A stretch of DNA of 10,442 bases, taken from Spirochaetales bacterium (GTDB lineage Bacteria; Spirochaetota; Spirochaetia; Sphaerochaetales; Sphaerochaetaceae). Every line of letters starts with the position of its first letter. Position 1 is the stretch's first letter. The position numbers and the translations under genes are program-made. Below are positions 1 through 6,561 of the stretch, piece after piece. The DNA is taken from NCBI GenBank assembly GCA_022771185.1, contig JALFCJ010000263.1:1-10442 (forward strand). Reading direction: 5' to 3'. The notes beneath the pieces were generated by a model. It was given only the letters and a program-made list of their open reading frames with translations, searched no databases and was not told the DNA's origin.

Positions 1-1
1 A

Positions 2-955
2 GATGGCGGCGAGTTATATATCGATGATGTACTTGTCAACGACGTGGAAAGCAAAGTCAGAGATGTAGCCATGGTCTTTCAGAACTACGCCCTGTACCCT
101 CATATGTCTGTCTTCGATAATATGGCATTTGCTATCAGAAAGCGCATCCCCGATAAGAAAGAAGTTGAGAGAAAAGTCAGAGAGACTGCAGAGATATTAG
201 GTATCACAGAATACCTAAATCGTAAGCCGAGAGAACTCTCGGGAGGACAGAGACAGCGAGTGGCGATTGGACGCGCCATCGTAAGAAACCCGAAAGTCAT
301 GCTTATGGATGAGCCTTTGTCTAACTTGGACGCAAAACTACGTAATCAGATGCGCTCTGAGTTGTTGAAGCTAAGAAAGCGTATTGATGCTACCTTTGTC
401 TATGTCACTCACGACCAGACTGAAGCTATGACTCTTGGAGACAGAGTTGTTGTAATGAAGGATGGAGAAGTAATGCAGATTGGAAAACCTGATGAAATAT
501 ACTCTAATCCTGCTTCTGTCTTTGTGGCCACATTTATTGGGAACCCTCAGATGAATATTTTCCCGGTATCTGCATACAGAAAGGGTGAAGGATACTCAAT
601 TAATCTCTTTGGAAAGGAACTGGCTCTAGGAATGGAGTATTCTTCTGTTCTTTCAAAGAGAAAAGAGAGTTTCATTCCGCTTAAGCTTGGCATTAGACCG
701 GAGTACATTACTCTTGATGAAGAAAATGGACTATTTAGCGGAGAAGTCTCTATTGCGGAGCATACAGGAAATAGTGTCATCATCCATATGAATATAAATG
801 GAAATGAAGTAGTAGTTCTGGAAGAAGAGAGAAATAGAAGAGAAGTAGATTATGCACCGGATTCCATTATCAGCTTCTCTTTCTCTCTCTCCGATGTCTA
901 TTTATTTGATGCCGAGAGCGGCAGAAATATTCTCTATGGAGTAGACAATGAGTAA
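2..955 (+). CDS. ugpC: ABC transporter ATP-binding subunit, UgpC/MalK/MsmK type (5' truncated)
   Basis: This is the ATPase that powers a CUT1-family solute importer on the cytoplasmic face of the membrane. The open frame runs back to base 2, and the upstream residues (DGGELYIDDVLVND) are normal MalK/UgpC sequence. The GTG at 44 is therefore not the start, and the Walker A motif lies outside the window. Visible motifs in order are the Q-loop in MVFQNYALYPHM (nt 71-106), signature LSGGQRQRVAIGRA (from nt 236), Walker B VMLMDEP (nt 296-316), the D-loop SNLDAKLR and the H-loop VTHDQ (His codon at nt 410). A C-terminal TOBE/regulatory region of about 130 residues follows, as in MalK and UgpC. About 317 residues are present of the usual 360-370. 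The stop overlaps the next gene by 8 bp, so the two are translationally coupled. MalK, MsmK and UgpC cannot be separated by sequence alone. The Ugp label rests on the binding protein and the neighbouring phosphodiesterase. Confidence 0.93.
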   Translation, partial: DGGELYIDDVLVNDVESKVRDVAMVFQNYALYPHMSVFDNMAFAIRKRIPDKKEVERKVRETAEILGITEYLNRKPRELSGGQRQRVAIGRAIVRNPKVMLMDEPLSNLDAKLRNQMRSELLKLRKRIDATFVYVTHDQTEAMTLGDRVVVMKDGEVMQIGKPDEIYSNPASVFVATFIGNPQMNIFPVSAYRKGEGYSINLFGKELALGMEYSSVLSKRKESFIPLKLGIRPEYITLDEENGLFSGEVSIAEHTGNSVIIHMNINGNEVVVLEEERNRREVDYAPDSIISFSFSLSDVYLFDAESGRNILYGVDNE

Positions 956-1838
956 AAGCGGGAAATCTATAAAGAAAAGGAGAGATAATAGGAGAGTGTT
1001 CTTCCTTCTTCTCCCAATTACTATCTTTGCCATTGCCTTTGTGTATTTTCCATTTTTAAGAACAATTGTTAATGCTTTCTCCCTAGTCAACTCCAAGGGT
1101 GAGATCAAGGGCTTTGCAGGACTAGAGAACTTTATTTATACATATGGCAGAAAGGACTTTCTTCCTGCGCTGAGACATACTTTGATCATAGCCCTCTTTA
1201 ATGTTCCCATTACTCTGATCATTACTCTGACGTTGGCACTTCTATCTGAAAAGAGAAGAAAACTAAGCGCTGTCTACGAGACAATGTTCACCCTTCCTAT
1301 GTCTGTATCTATGTCTGCGGCCTGTATGATCTTCAAGTCAATGTTCAGCCCCAGCGTAGGATTCATAAACTACTTCTTTTCTTTGAAGCTTGGCTGGTTT
1401 GAAAACTCGGATACTGCTCTTTTTTCCTGCATAATCCTTACAGTTTGGATGGGGATAGGCTTCGATTACTTATTGTTGCTATCTGCCCTTCGTGGTATTC
1501 CCAAGAGCGTAATGGAGGCCACGAAAGTGGACGGCATCTCCCTTATGAGGCGAATATTCCTGGTAGAGATTCCTCTTATTTCTCCGACTATATTCTATAT
1601 ATTCTGCACTAACTTGGTGCTTTGTATGATGACGTCGGCTCCTATGATCATAATCATGGGGGTAAGAGCAGAGTCCGCCTCCACAAATACTCTGATGAGT
1701 ATGATGTATCAATCAGGGTTTTCTAGCTCAGACTATGGCCTCGCGGCAGTTCTTAGCCTCACTGCCTTTCTTTTGACTCTTCTCTTTACAATCCTCTCCT
1801 TTGTAACGGAAAGAAGGAGGGTTCATTATGAAGCGTAA
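948..1838 (+). CDS. ugpA: ABC transporter permease, UgpA/MalF type
   Basis: This is the first of two inner-membrane permease subunits of the importer (296 aa). After a basic N-terminus (KKRRDNRR) there are about six hydrophobic segments, near residues 16-37, 75-99, 111-130, 156-178, 205-230 and 262-286. The cytoplasmic EAA loop that docks on the ATPase is clear: EATKVDGISLMRRIF with the following IPL (about residues 190-210), matching the EAAxxDG...P pattern of the binding-protein-dependent permease family. The length fits UgpA/LacF-like proteins rather than the longer enterobacterial MalF. GGAG at 938-941, 6 nt before the ATG, serves as ribosome binding site. The gene overlaps the ATPase by 8 bp and the second permease by 11 bp. 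Substrate cannot be read from the permease itself. Confidence 0.92.
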   Translation: MSKSGKSIKKRRDNRRVFFLLLPITIFAIAFVYFPFLRTIVNAFSLVNSKGEIKGFAGLENFIYTYGRKDFLPALRHTLIIALFNVPITLIITLTLALLSEKRRKLSAVYETMFTLPMSVSMSAACMIFKSMFSPSVGFINYFFSLKLGWFENSDTALFSCIILTVWMGIGFDYLLLLSALRGIPKSVMEATKVDGISLMRRIFLVEIPLISPTIFYIFCTNLVLCMMTSAPMIIIMGVRAESASTNTLMSMMYQSGFSSSDYGLAAVLSLTAFLLTLLFTILSFVTERRRVHYEA

Positions 1839-2661
1839 GCAAAAAGATTTACTATTTGATACTCTCGTTACTGTGGTAGCAATTATCTTGGGGATAATCA
1901 TAATATTCCCACTTATCTACTGCTTCCTTTCTTCCTTCAAGACTCCTTCAGAGTTCTTGAACCCGAAGCTCTTTCCTTCTTCCTTCCTCTATCTTGATAA
2001 CTTCAAGAATGCTTTGGAGAGGGGAAACTTACTTAGATATACTCTGAATTCTTTTGTAATAGCATTTGTAGGAACAGCTGTGAGAATGGTTCTATCTATT
2101 CTCGCTGCATATGCTTTTACTTTCTATGATTTTAAAGGCAAAAATTTCTTCTTTTTCTTGATTCTGGGCACAATGATGATCCCAGGGGACGTATTGTTGG
2201 TGACAAACTATCTTACAGTGTCGAAGATGCATCTATTAAATACATATCTGGGGGTAATGATAGTCTCTTTTGTTTCTGCGTCCCAAATGTTTATGCTTCG
2301 TCAGCGCTTCAAGACCATACCTAAAGATATGCGTGAAGCATCAAGCATGGATGGATATGGAGACTTGTGGTTCATATGGAAGGTTTTGCTTCCTCTATCG
2401 AAACCTGTTGTCACGACTCTTTTTGTCCAGAGCTTTATTAATCTATGGAACGCATACCTATGGCCTTTGATCGTTACAGCATCGTCTCCCGAGATGAGGA
2501 CTGTAATGGTAGGAATAACACGCCTTAACAGCTGGGAGGATGAAAACTATCAGCTGGTTATGGCAGGTGTCTGCATTTCTCTTATTCCTTCCCTCATTCT
2601 ATTTGTAGTGATGAGAAGGAATATGAAGAAGGGTGGATTGGATGGATCATTAGTCGGTTAA
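1828..2661 (+). CDS. ugpE: ABC transporter permease, UgpE/MalG type
   Basis: This is the second permease subunit (277 aa). It has six predicted membrane segments, with a strong one at residues 12-34 and a last one near 248-262. The EAA loop reads EASSMDGYGDLWFIWKVLLP (residues 170-189), close to the MalG/UgpE consensus. The C-terminus GGLDGSLVG is the usual MalG-family tail, which contacts the ATPase. A strong Shine-Dalgarno AGGAGG (1815-1820) sits 7 nt before the ATG, inside the end of the previous gene, which supports this start. The gene overlaps its upstream neighbour by 11 bp and is followed 13 bp later by the binding-protein gene, so all four belong to one transcript. Confidence 0.92.
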   Translation: MKRKQKDLLFDTLVTVVAIILGIIIIFPLIYCFLSSFKTPSEFLNPKLFPSSFLYLDNFKNALERGNLLRYTLNSFVIAFVGTAVRMVLSILAAYAFTFYDFKGKNFFFFLILGTMMIPGDVLLVTNYLTVSKMHLLNTYLGVMIVSFVSASQMFMLRQRFKTIPKDMREASSMDGYGDLWFIWKVLLPLSKPVVTTLFVQSFINLWNAYLWPLIVTASSPEMRTVMVGITRLNSWEDENYQLVMAGVCISLIPSLILFVVMRRNMKKGGLDGSLVG

Positions 2662-2674
2662 ACTGGAGGATGTT

Positions 2675-4012
2675 ATGAAAAAGTTATTTGTCGTTTTACT
2701 TTCTCTCTTTCTTTCTTTCTCATTTCTATTTGCCGGAGGGGCAAAAGAAGAAGCAGTAAAGGAAAAAGTAAAGTTAGGAGATGAGCCTGTTACAATTACT
2801 TTCTGGCACTCTTCCAGCGATGAAGCAGGTGTCCTGATGGATAAGTTCATCAAGACTTTCAATGAAACAAACCCCTACAAAATCACTGTAAAGGGTATTT
2901 ACCAGGGACAGTATTCAGATGCAACAACATTAATGAAGACGATTATCAGCGCCGAGAATTATAAAGAGCTACCTGACGTAATGCAGATGGATGCAACAGG
3001 AAAGGTGGATTATTCCTCCTCTGGCCGTGCTTTTACAGCTTCCGACGCTTTTTCGGCTTACGAAGATATTTCGTCAGAGTATATTCCTGTAGCTCTTTCA
3101 AACTGGGATTATCAGGGAGAGACTCTCGGGCTTCCTTTCGCCCTCTCTACTACTATCACATTCTATAACGCTGATATGTTGAAAAAAGCTGGCTGGGATA
3201 ATGCTCCTGATACTTTTAAAGATATAGTAGAGTTGAAGAAAGACATGGAAAAAGCAGGAATAGAAGCCGCTAGTTATGGAACGGTACCAAATACTCCGTT
3301 ACTTGCCAACTGGCTGGGGCAGATGGGCTCTTATGTAGTGAACAATAAAAACGGTAGTGAGAGCATGGCTACAGAACTGGACTGCATTGAGAATGGAAAA
3401 CTGGAAGAGTTCCTTACAGAGTGGAAGAATCTCTACGCGGAGGGTGGAGTGGAGAACAGAAGTCTCTCTACTAATCAGTTTGTTGCTGGAGAAGTCGCTG
3501 TCTTTACTTCTTCCTCCTCAAATGTCTCATCTGTATTGGAAAAGGTAGGGGACAGATTCACTGTAGGAACCAGTCCATTCCTGAGAGTAAACGAAGAGGT
3601 AGAGTATGGTGCAACAGTATCCGGTTCATGCCTGGTTATGTTCGATAGCAAAGATGAACTAAGAAAGAAAGCTTCTTGGGAGTTTATAAAATACCTTACA
3701 GGAAAAGAAGTCCAGGCTGAGTTTGCCATTTCCACTGGATATATTCCATCCAACTTGGAGGCTTTGGAAAGCGAAGAGTATAAAAACAAACTTGAAGAGA
3801 ATCCTCAGTTTAGAGTGGCTCCGGAGCAGTTGTTGTCTACTCCAAAAGACATGAAGAGCGTAACAGTGGGGCCAAGCGCAGACTTCTATTATGCGATTAT
3901 GAATGGTGTCAGCGACATGTTGAAAAACGATACGGACGTGGCGAAGGCTACAGAGAGTATCTCTTCTTCTCTACAATCTCTTCTGGACCAGTATAAGAGA
4001 AATAACATTTGA
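2675..4012 (+). CDS. ugpB: Periplasmic solute-binding protein, UgpB-like
   Basis: This is an extracytoplasmic substrate-binding protein of family 1 (445 aa), the specificity subunit of the importer. The N-terminus is a signal peptide: KK, a hydrophobic core at residues 4-19, then LFA before GGAKEEA. No lipobox cysteine is present. Family features are ITFWHSSSDE near residue 41, GIYQGQYSDATTLMK near 74, LGLPFALSTTITFYNADMLKKAGW at 151-174 and STGYIPS at 353-359. These resemble E. coli UgpB segments (FWHS near the N-terminus, the [20 protein letters not shown] region, and TGYLPI). That is from memory, not an alignment. GGAGG at 2665-2669 is 5 nt before the ATG. It is last in the operon and is followed by an intrinsic terminator. 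Glycerol-3-phosphate or glycerophosphodiesters are the likely ligands, and another sugar is the alternative. Confidence 0.85.
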   Translation: MKKLFVVLLSLFLSFSFLFAGGAKEEAVKEKVKLGDEPVTITFWHSSSDEAGVLMDKFIKTFNETNPYKITVKGIYQGQYSDATTLMKTIISAENYKELPDVMQMDATGKVDYSSSGRAFTASDAFSAYEDISSEYIPVALSNWDYQGETLGLPFALSTTITFYNADMLKKAGWDNAPDTFKDIVELKKDMEKAGIEAASYGTVPNTPLLANWLGQMGSYVVNNKNGSESMATELDCIENGKLEEFLTEWKNLYAEGGVENRSLSTNQFVAGEVAVFTSSSSNVSSVLEKVGDRFTVGTSPFLRVNEEVEYGATVSGSCLVMFDSKDELRKKASWEFIKYLTGKEVQAEFAISTGYIPSNLEALESEEYKNKLEENPQFRVAPEQLLSTPKDMKSVTVGPSADFYYAIMNGVSDMLKNDTDVAKATESISSSLQSLLDQYKRNNI

Positions 4013-4017
4013 CGATT

Positions 4018-4048
4018 TGGGCTTCTATGTGGGGCCCATTAATATTTT
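4018..4048 (+). terminator. Intrinsic terminator of the ABC operon
   Basis: Five bases after the binding-protein stop codon, TGGGCTTC (4018-4025) pairs with GGGGCCCA (4031-4038) around the 5-nt loop TATGT. The stem has 8 pairs, six of them Watson-Crick and two G-U. It is followed by the T-rich run TTAATATTTT. Position, GC-rich stem and T-tract all fit Rho-independent termination. The T-tract overlaps the repeated element at 4041-4068. Confidence 0.65.
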
Positions 4049-4068
4049 ACTCTTTCGAAATAGAGAGT
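4041..4068 (+). repeat. Repeated intergenic element, copy 1 (upstream of C39-like gene)
   Basis: This 28-bp segment matches a 26-bp segment at 7843-7868. Both begin AATATTT and end TAGAGAGT, and share TCTTT and GAA in the middle. By my alignment there are 24 identical positions, 2 substitutions and 2 single-base gaps. The copy contains TTACTCT (4047-4053) facing AGAGTAA (4064-4070), a hairpin-capable dyad, and the 8-bp palindrome TTTCGAAA (4053-4060). Both copies directly follow a stop codon region and precede a gene that lacks a good Shine-Dalgarno. A shared promoter or operator is the likeliest meaning. Confidence 0.6.
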
Positions 4069-4079
4069 AATATAAGGGT
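4046..4079 (+). promoter_or_regulatory. Candidate promoter for the C39-like gene, possibly leaderless
   Basis: TTTACT (4046-4051) and TAATAT (4068-4073) are separated by 16 bp. The -10-like hexamer ends 6 nt before the ATG at 4080, so transcription would begin at or next to the start codon. AAGGG (4074-4078) is present but only 1 nt from the ATG, too close for normal Shine-Dalgarno use. The -35 match is poor and the call rests mainly on the -10 hexamer and its position. Confidence 0.4.
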
Positions 4080-4634
4080 ATGAAGACTCCTCTTTCATAT
4101 CAAGCGACAGCCAATGATTCAGCTCCCATTGCAATAATCAACGCTCTCTCCACTCTCTACGAAAGAGAAGAAATAGATTCTCAAGTAATAGAAGGTATAT
4201 ATTCCCTCTCTTATAGTTTTCTTGTATCGAAAGAAGATAAAATGGGCATAAAGCATATTGCCTTGTTTCTTGAGAGAGAAATGAGAGAGTGTGGGTTAAT
4301 AGTCAATTATTTGTCTTCACACGAAGTCTTTCTTGGTCCAGGATGCAGTTTATATAGAACTCTCACTAATGGAGGAAGGGCTGTAGCTAAAGTCTTCTCT
4401 CATTCCTCTTCCCGCTATATTACTATTACGTCCATTACCAATGACTACTTATATTTCTTTGACCCCTTATATGGAGCAGAGTATGTAGAAGAGGTTGATA
4501 GAATCTACGATGCTCCATTTCTTGCAAATGGCAGAATAAAGATGTCTAAGCTAAGTGATATAGGATACATTCATATGGAGAATAGGAATCAGGAAGAGAA
4601 AGAGCTTGTACTCTTTGAGAGGATTAAACAATAA
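4080..4634 (+). CDS. Peptidase C39-like protein lacking catalytic residues (pseudo-peptidase)
   Basis: This 184-aa soluble protein has no signal peptide or membrane segment. The opening MKTPLSYQATANDSAPIAII has the layout of the papain-like C39-type family whose members start MKxPLxYQxTxxDCGPxxLxN. Q8 aligns with the oxyanion-hole glutamine, but Ser14 (TCA) replaces the catalytic Cys and Ala15 the Gly. Later, NGGRAVAKVF (98-107) fits the family's GGAVVVRL strand. SSRYITITSI (110-119) falls where active members have a WHYVLLTGI-like segment, with Arg112 in place of His. YFFDP (125-129) keeps the Asp-Pro. Fit to the family's N-terminus supports the start. The family assignment is from pattern memory. 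The fold should be kept but thiol-protease activity is unlikely. The gene ends convergently with the DeoR-family gene, overlapping it by 11 bp. Role unknown; a binding or regulatory function is possible. Confidence 0.7.
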   Translation: MKTPLSYQATANDSAPIAIINALSTLYEREEIDSQVIEGIYSLSYSFLVSKEDKMGIKHIALFLEREMRECGLIVNYLSSHEVFLGPGCSLYRTLTNGGRAVAKVFSHSSSRYITITSITNDYLYFFDPLYGAEYVEEVDRIYDAPFLANGRIKMSKLSDIGYIHMENRNQEEKELVLFERIKQ

Positions 4635-5397
4635 AGAGTTCTATCCCTTTTTCTTTGAAAAAAGAAATCCATTCTTCACTTATTCCTTTGTCTGTTATTA
4701 CAGCATCCACCTGGTCCCAAGTGCCGAAGAGTGTAGACTTCACTTTTCCGAATTTATTGGAAGTAAGAAGGAGTATTCGCTTCTGGGAATTCTTTATTTC
4801 CAGTTCTTTTATTGTTTTATCATATGGAACGGAGCAGGTTAGTCCTAAATCCATATCTACAGCGGCAGGAGCAATGAAGGCTTTGGTAGCTCTCAGCCCA
4901 TTCATGATAGGGAGCATGGCTTCACTTTCAAATACAGTAGAGGAAGGATGATAGTATCCTCCTCCCATGATTATCTGGCTGATATTCTTTTTTTGTAGCT
5001 GGAAAAGAGTGTTGGCTGCAAAGCACATGGCAGTGATCTGCATGTTGTCGCTGATAGAAGAAGCCATCTTTTCCAGTGTTGTTCCTACATCAAGAAAGAT
5101 CACGTCTCCGACTTCCAGCATCTCGGCGGCTCTCTTTCCTATGCGCTCCTTCTCTTCTCTCATTACTTTCTTTTCGTCTTCGATGGAGTAGACTTGAGCT
5201 TCCACACTTACAGCCTTAGGCCTATATACGGCGACGCCTCTTACAATGACAGCGTCTCCAGTCTCCATTAAGGTCTTTAGGTCTCTTCTCACTGTCATCT
5301 CTGTTACACAAAGTTCTTTTGAGAGTTCTTTTATGCCTACACCGTTTGATTTAATGAGAATGTTTTTAAGTCTTTCAAGTCTTTCCGTATTAGCCAT
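4624..5397 (-). CDS. DeoR/GlpR-family transcriptional regulator
   Basis: This 257-aa DNA-binding repressor or activator belongs to the DeoR family, whose effectors are usually phosphorylated sugars or polyols. The N-terminal winged HTH is plain: MANTERLERLKNIL, then GIKELSKELCVTEMTVRRDL (residues 21-40). The wing reads RGVAV where most members have a GGA-type motif. The C-terminal sensor domain shows VGDVIFLDVGTT (96-107), IMGGGYYHPSS (133-143), FIAPAAVD (164-171) and LLLTSNKFGK (199-208), all family landmarks. The frame extends 15 codons further to a TTG at 5442, but family members begin just before the ERLxxI helix, so the ATG at 5397 is chosen. No Shine-Dalgarno precedes it. It is divergent from the phosphodiesterase gene, with a shared 100-bp region between them, and is close to the ugp-like operon. 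Glycerol-3-phosphate control of those genes is a reasonable inference. Confidence 0.88.
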   Translation of the reverse strand: MANTERLERLKNILIKSNGVGIKELSKELCVTEMTVRRDLKTLMETGDAVIVRGVAVYRPKAVSVEAQVYSIEDEKKVMREEKERIGKRAAEMLEVGDVIFLDVGTTLEKMASSISDNMQITAMCFAANTLFQLQKKNISQIIMGGGYYHPSSTVFESEAMLPIMNGLRATKAFIAPAAVDMDLGLTCSVPYDKTIKELEIKNSQKRILLLTSNKFGKVKSTLFGTWDQVDAVITDKGISEEWISFFKEKGIELFIV

Positions 5398-5403
5398 ACT
5401 TAA

Positions 5404-5432
5404 ATAATACAGAGTAATTCTCTTACGAGAAA
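5404..5432 (-). promoter_or_regulatory. Candidate promoter of the DeoR-family gene, leaderless geometry
   Basis: On the minus strand TTTCTC (5432-5427) and TATTAT (5409-5404) are 17 bp apart. The -10 hexamer ends 6 nt before the ATG at 5397, placing the expected transcription start on the A of the start codon. The bases between contain no Shine-Dalgarno. The -35 is weak and lies in the dyad at 5418-5431, which would suit autoregulation. Confidence 0.45.
5418..5431. promoter_or_regulatory. Candidate operator in the divergent deoR-family / phosphodiesterase region
   Basis: TTCTC-TTAC-GAGAA is a perfect 5-4-5 inverted repeat covering the predicted -35 of the DeoR-family gene. TAATTC is also repeated directly at 5415-5420 and 5435-5440, 20 bp (about two helical turns) apart. 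The site is a plausible target for the adjacent regulator, but no established DeoR-family consensus is matched. Confidence 0.35.
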
Positions 5433-5458
5433 GATAATTCAAGAAAAATACACTTAAC

Positions 5459-5488
5459 TTGGTTGCCCCGATTAATGAACAATATTAG
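5459..5488 (+). promoter_or_regulatory. Candidate promoter of the phosphodiesterase gene
   Basis: TTGGTT (5459-5464) and TATTAG (5483-5488) are separated by 18 bp. The -10 hexamer ends 9 nt before the ATG at 5498, giving at most a leader of a few bases. The interval holds no Shine-Dalgarno (TTTGAGTTT only). Confidence 0.35.
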
Positions 5489-5497
5489 TTTGAGTTT

Positions 5498-6478
5498 ATG
5501 AAAAACTTCTTCACTGTCTTAATTGCGATTGTTTTAGCTGTAGCTGTCATATATTCATTTCTAATTTTTCATGCCAGATGGAGAAGTAATCCAGCTAAAA
5601 TCAATACATATGATACAGATAACCCATTTATTGTAAATGGCTCCTTGATAGTCGGTCACAGAATGGGGGGAGGAGATGCCCCTGAAGAGTCTTTGATGGC
5701 TCTTGAGATGTGTCTTAGTGGAAATGATGTTCCAGATGTTCTGGAAATGGATCTTCATATTACAAAAGATGGTAGGCTGGTGCTCCTACATGATGATACT
5801 CTCGATAGAACAACAGATAGTCGTTTTGTCTTTGGAAAAGAAGGATTGAGACCAGAGGACCTTACTCTGGAAGAGTTGCGGAAACTAAATATAGGAGTAA
5901 GTTTTGTGGATAAAGATGGTGCTTATCCATATAAAGACCTTCATGGAGATAATGTTCCCGATACACTGAGAATACTGACTCTGGAAGAGTTCCTTGATTA
6001 CTCACTTTCTCGTGGAGATTTCAGATATATTATCGAAATAAAGAATGGGGGAGAGGAAGGGAAGAGAGCCCTTGATATCCTCTATGCGACAATAAAGGAA
6101 AGAAATCTACTGGATAGAGTGATTTTCGGAACATTCAAGAATGAAATAACAGAGTATGCGTCATCTACATACCCTGATCTTATTAGAAGTGCAAGTATTA
6201 AAGAGGCTCTGGAATTCTATATAGCGGCACTATGCGGAAAGAAAAACTATGAACCGCCTGTTTCTGTCTTGCAGGTTTTTTATGGAAAGCAGTACTTCAA
6301 GTTTGGAGTAAACCTTGCAACTAGCAGAGTGATCAACTATGCCCATAGCCATAATATGGCGATCCAGTATTGGACAGTAAATGAAGAGGAAGACATTGAA
6401 TATCTACTCTCTGTAGGCGCAGACGGTATAATGACAGATTATGTAGAGATGGCGATGGGGATTAAGGGGCGAATGTAA
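5498..6478 (+). CDS. Membrane-anchored glycerophosphodiester phosphodiesterase
   Basis: This GDPD-family enzyme (326 aa) hydrolyses glycerophosphodiesters such as glycerophosphocholine to glycerol-3-phosphate plus an alcohol. An N-terminal hydrophobic segment (residues 4-24) anchors the protein, with the catalytic domain presumably outside the cytoplasm. Motifs in order are GHRMGGGDAPEES (53-65; catalytic His54-Arg55), LEMDLHITKDGRLVLLHDDTLDRTT (82-106; metal ligands Glu83 and Asp85, catalytic His98), YIIEIKNG (157-164; metal ligand Glu160), YWTVNEEEDIEYLL (281-294) and GADGIMTDY (297-305). The usual PENT is PEES here and the glycine after HR is replaced by Met. Neither change removes a catalytic residue. 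An insertion (about 132-152, with DKDGAYPYKDLHGDNVPDT) is longer than in compact GDPDs. Product release outside the cell next to a UgpB-like importer suggests a scavenging pathway. It could equally serve lipid turnover. Confidence 0.92.
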   Translation: MKNFFTVLIAIVLAVAVIYSFLIFHARWRSNPAKINTYDTDNPFIVNGSLIVGHRMGGGDAPEESLMALEMCLSGNDVPDVLEMDLHITKDGRLVLLHDDTLDRTTDSRFVFGKEGLRPEDLTLEELRKLNIGVSFVDKDGAYPYKDLHGDNVPDTLRILTLEEFLDYSLSRGDFRYIIEIKNGGEEGKRALDILYATIKERNLLDRVIFGTFKNEITEYASSTYPDLIRSASIKEALEFYIAALCGKKNYEPPVSVLQVFYGKQYFKFGVNLATSRVINYAHSHNMAIQYWTVNEEEDIEYLLSVGADGIMTDYVEMAMGIKGRM

Positions 6479-6505
6479 TCTTTTCTAAACGATTGTTTTG
6501 GATAC

Positions 6506-6552
6506 TTGACTACCTGTCTTTTGATATATAACATCTGTTATACAACAAAGGA
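6506..6552 (+). promoter_or_regulatory. Promoter, TetR-type operator palindrome and RBS of the tetR-like operon
   Basis: TTGACT (6506-6511) is a good -35. TATAAC (6527-6532, 15-bp spacing) or the overlapping TAACAT (6529-6534, 17 bp) is the -10. The palindrome TATAACATCTGTTATA (6527-6542) has perfect 7-bp arms, TATAACA and TGTTATA, around TC. It covers the -10 and the expected transcription start. Size and placement are typical of autorepressing TetR-family operators. AAAGGA (6547-6552) is the ribosome binding site, 9 nt before the ATG. Confidence 0.65.
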
Positions 6553-6561
6553 TAGAGTTAT

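Noticed and set aside
44..46. GTG as start of the ATPase gene
   Set aside because: The frame stays open to base 2 and the upstream residues are normal MalK/UgpC sequence. The family's Walker A motif must lie before the window.
4047..4070. TTACTCT...AGAGTAA hairpin as a terminator
   Set aside because: It is AT-rich, has no T-tract after it, and a better terminator lies just upstream at 4018-4048. Its similarity to the segment at 7843 favours a regulatory role.
4606..5191. Plus-strand open frames opposite the DeoR-family gene (4606-4842, 4655-4951, 4967-5191)
   Set aside because: They are antisense to a well-supported coding frame, resemble no family I know and lack start signals.
5398..5442. 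N-terminal extension of the DeoR-family gene to a TTG at 5442
   Set aside because: It adds 15 residues unlike the family, has no Shine-Dalgarno, and would cover the predicted promoter. The ATG at 5397 fits the family N-terminus.
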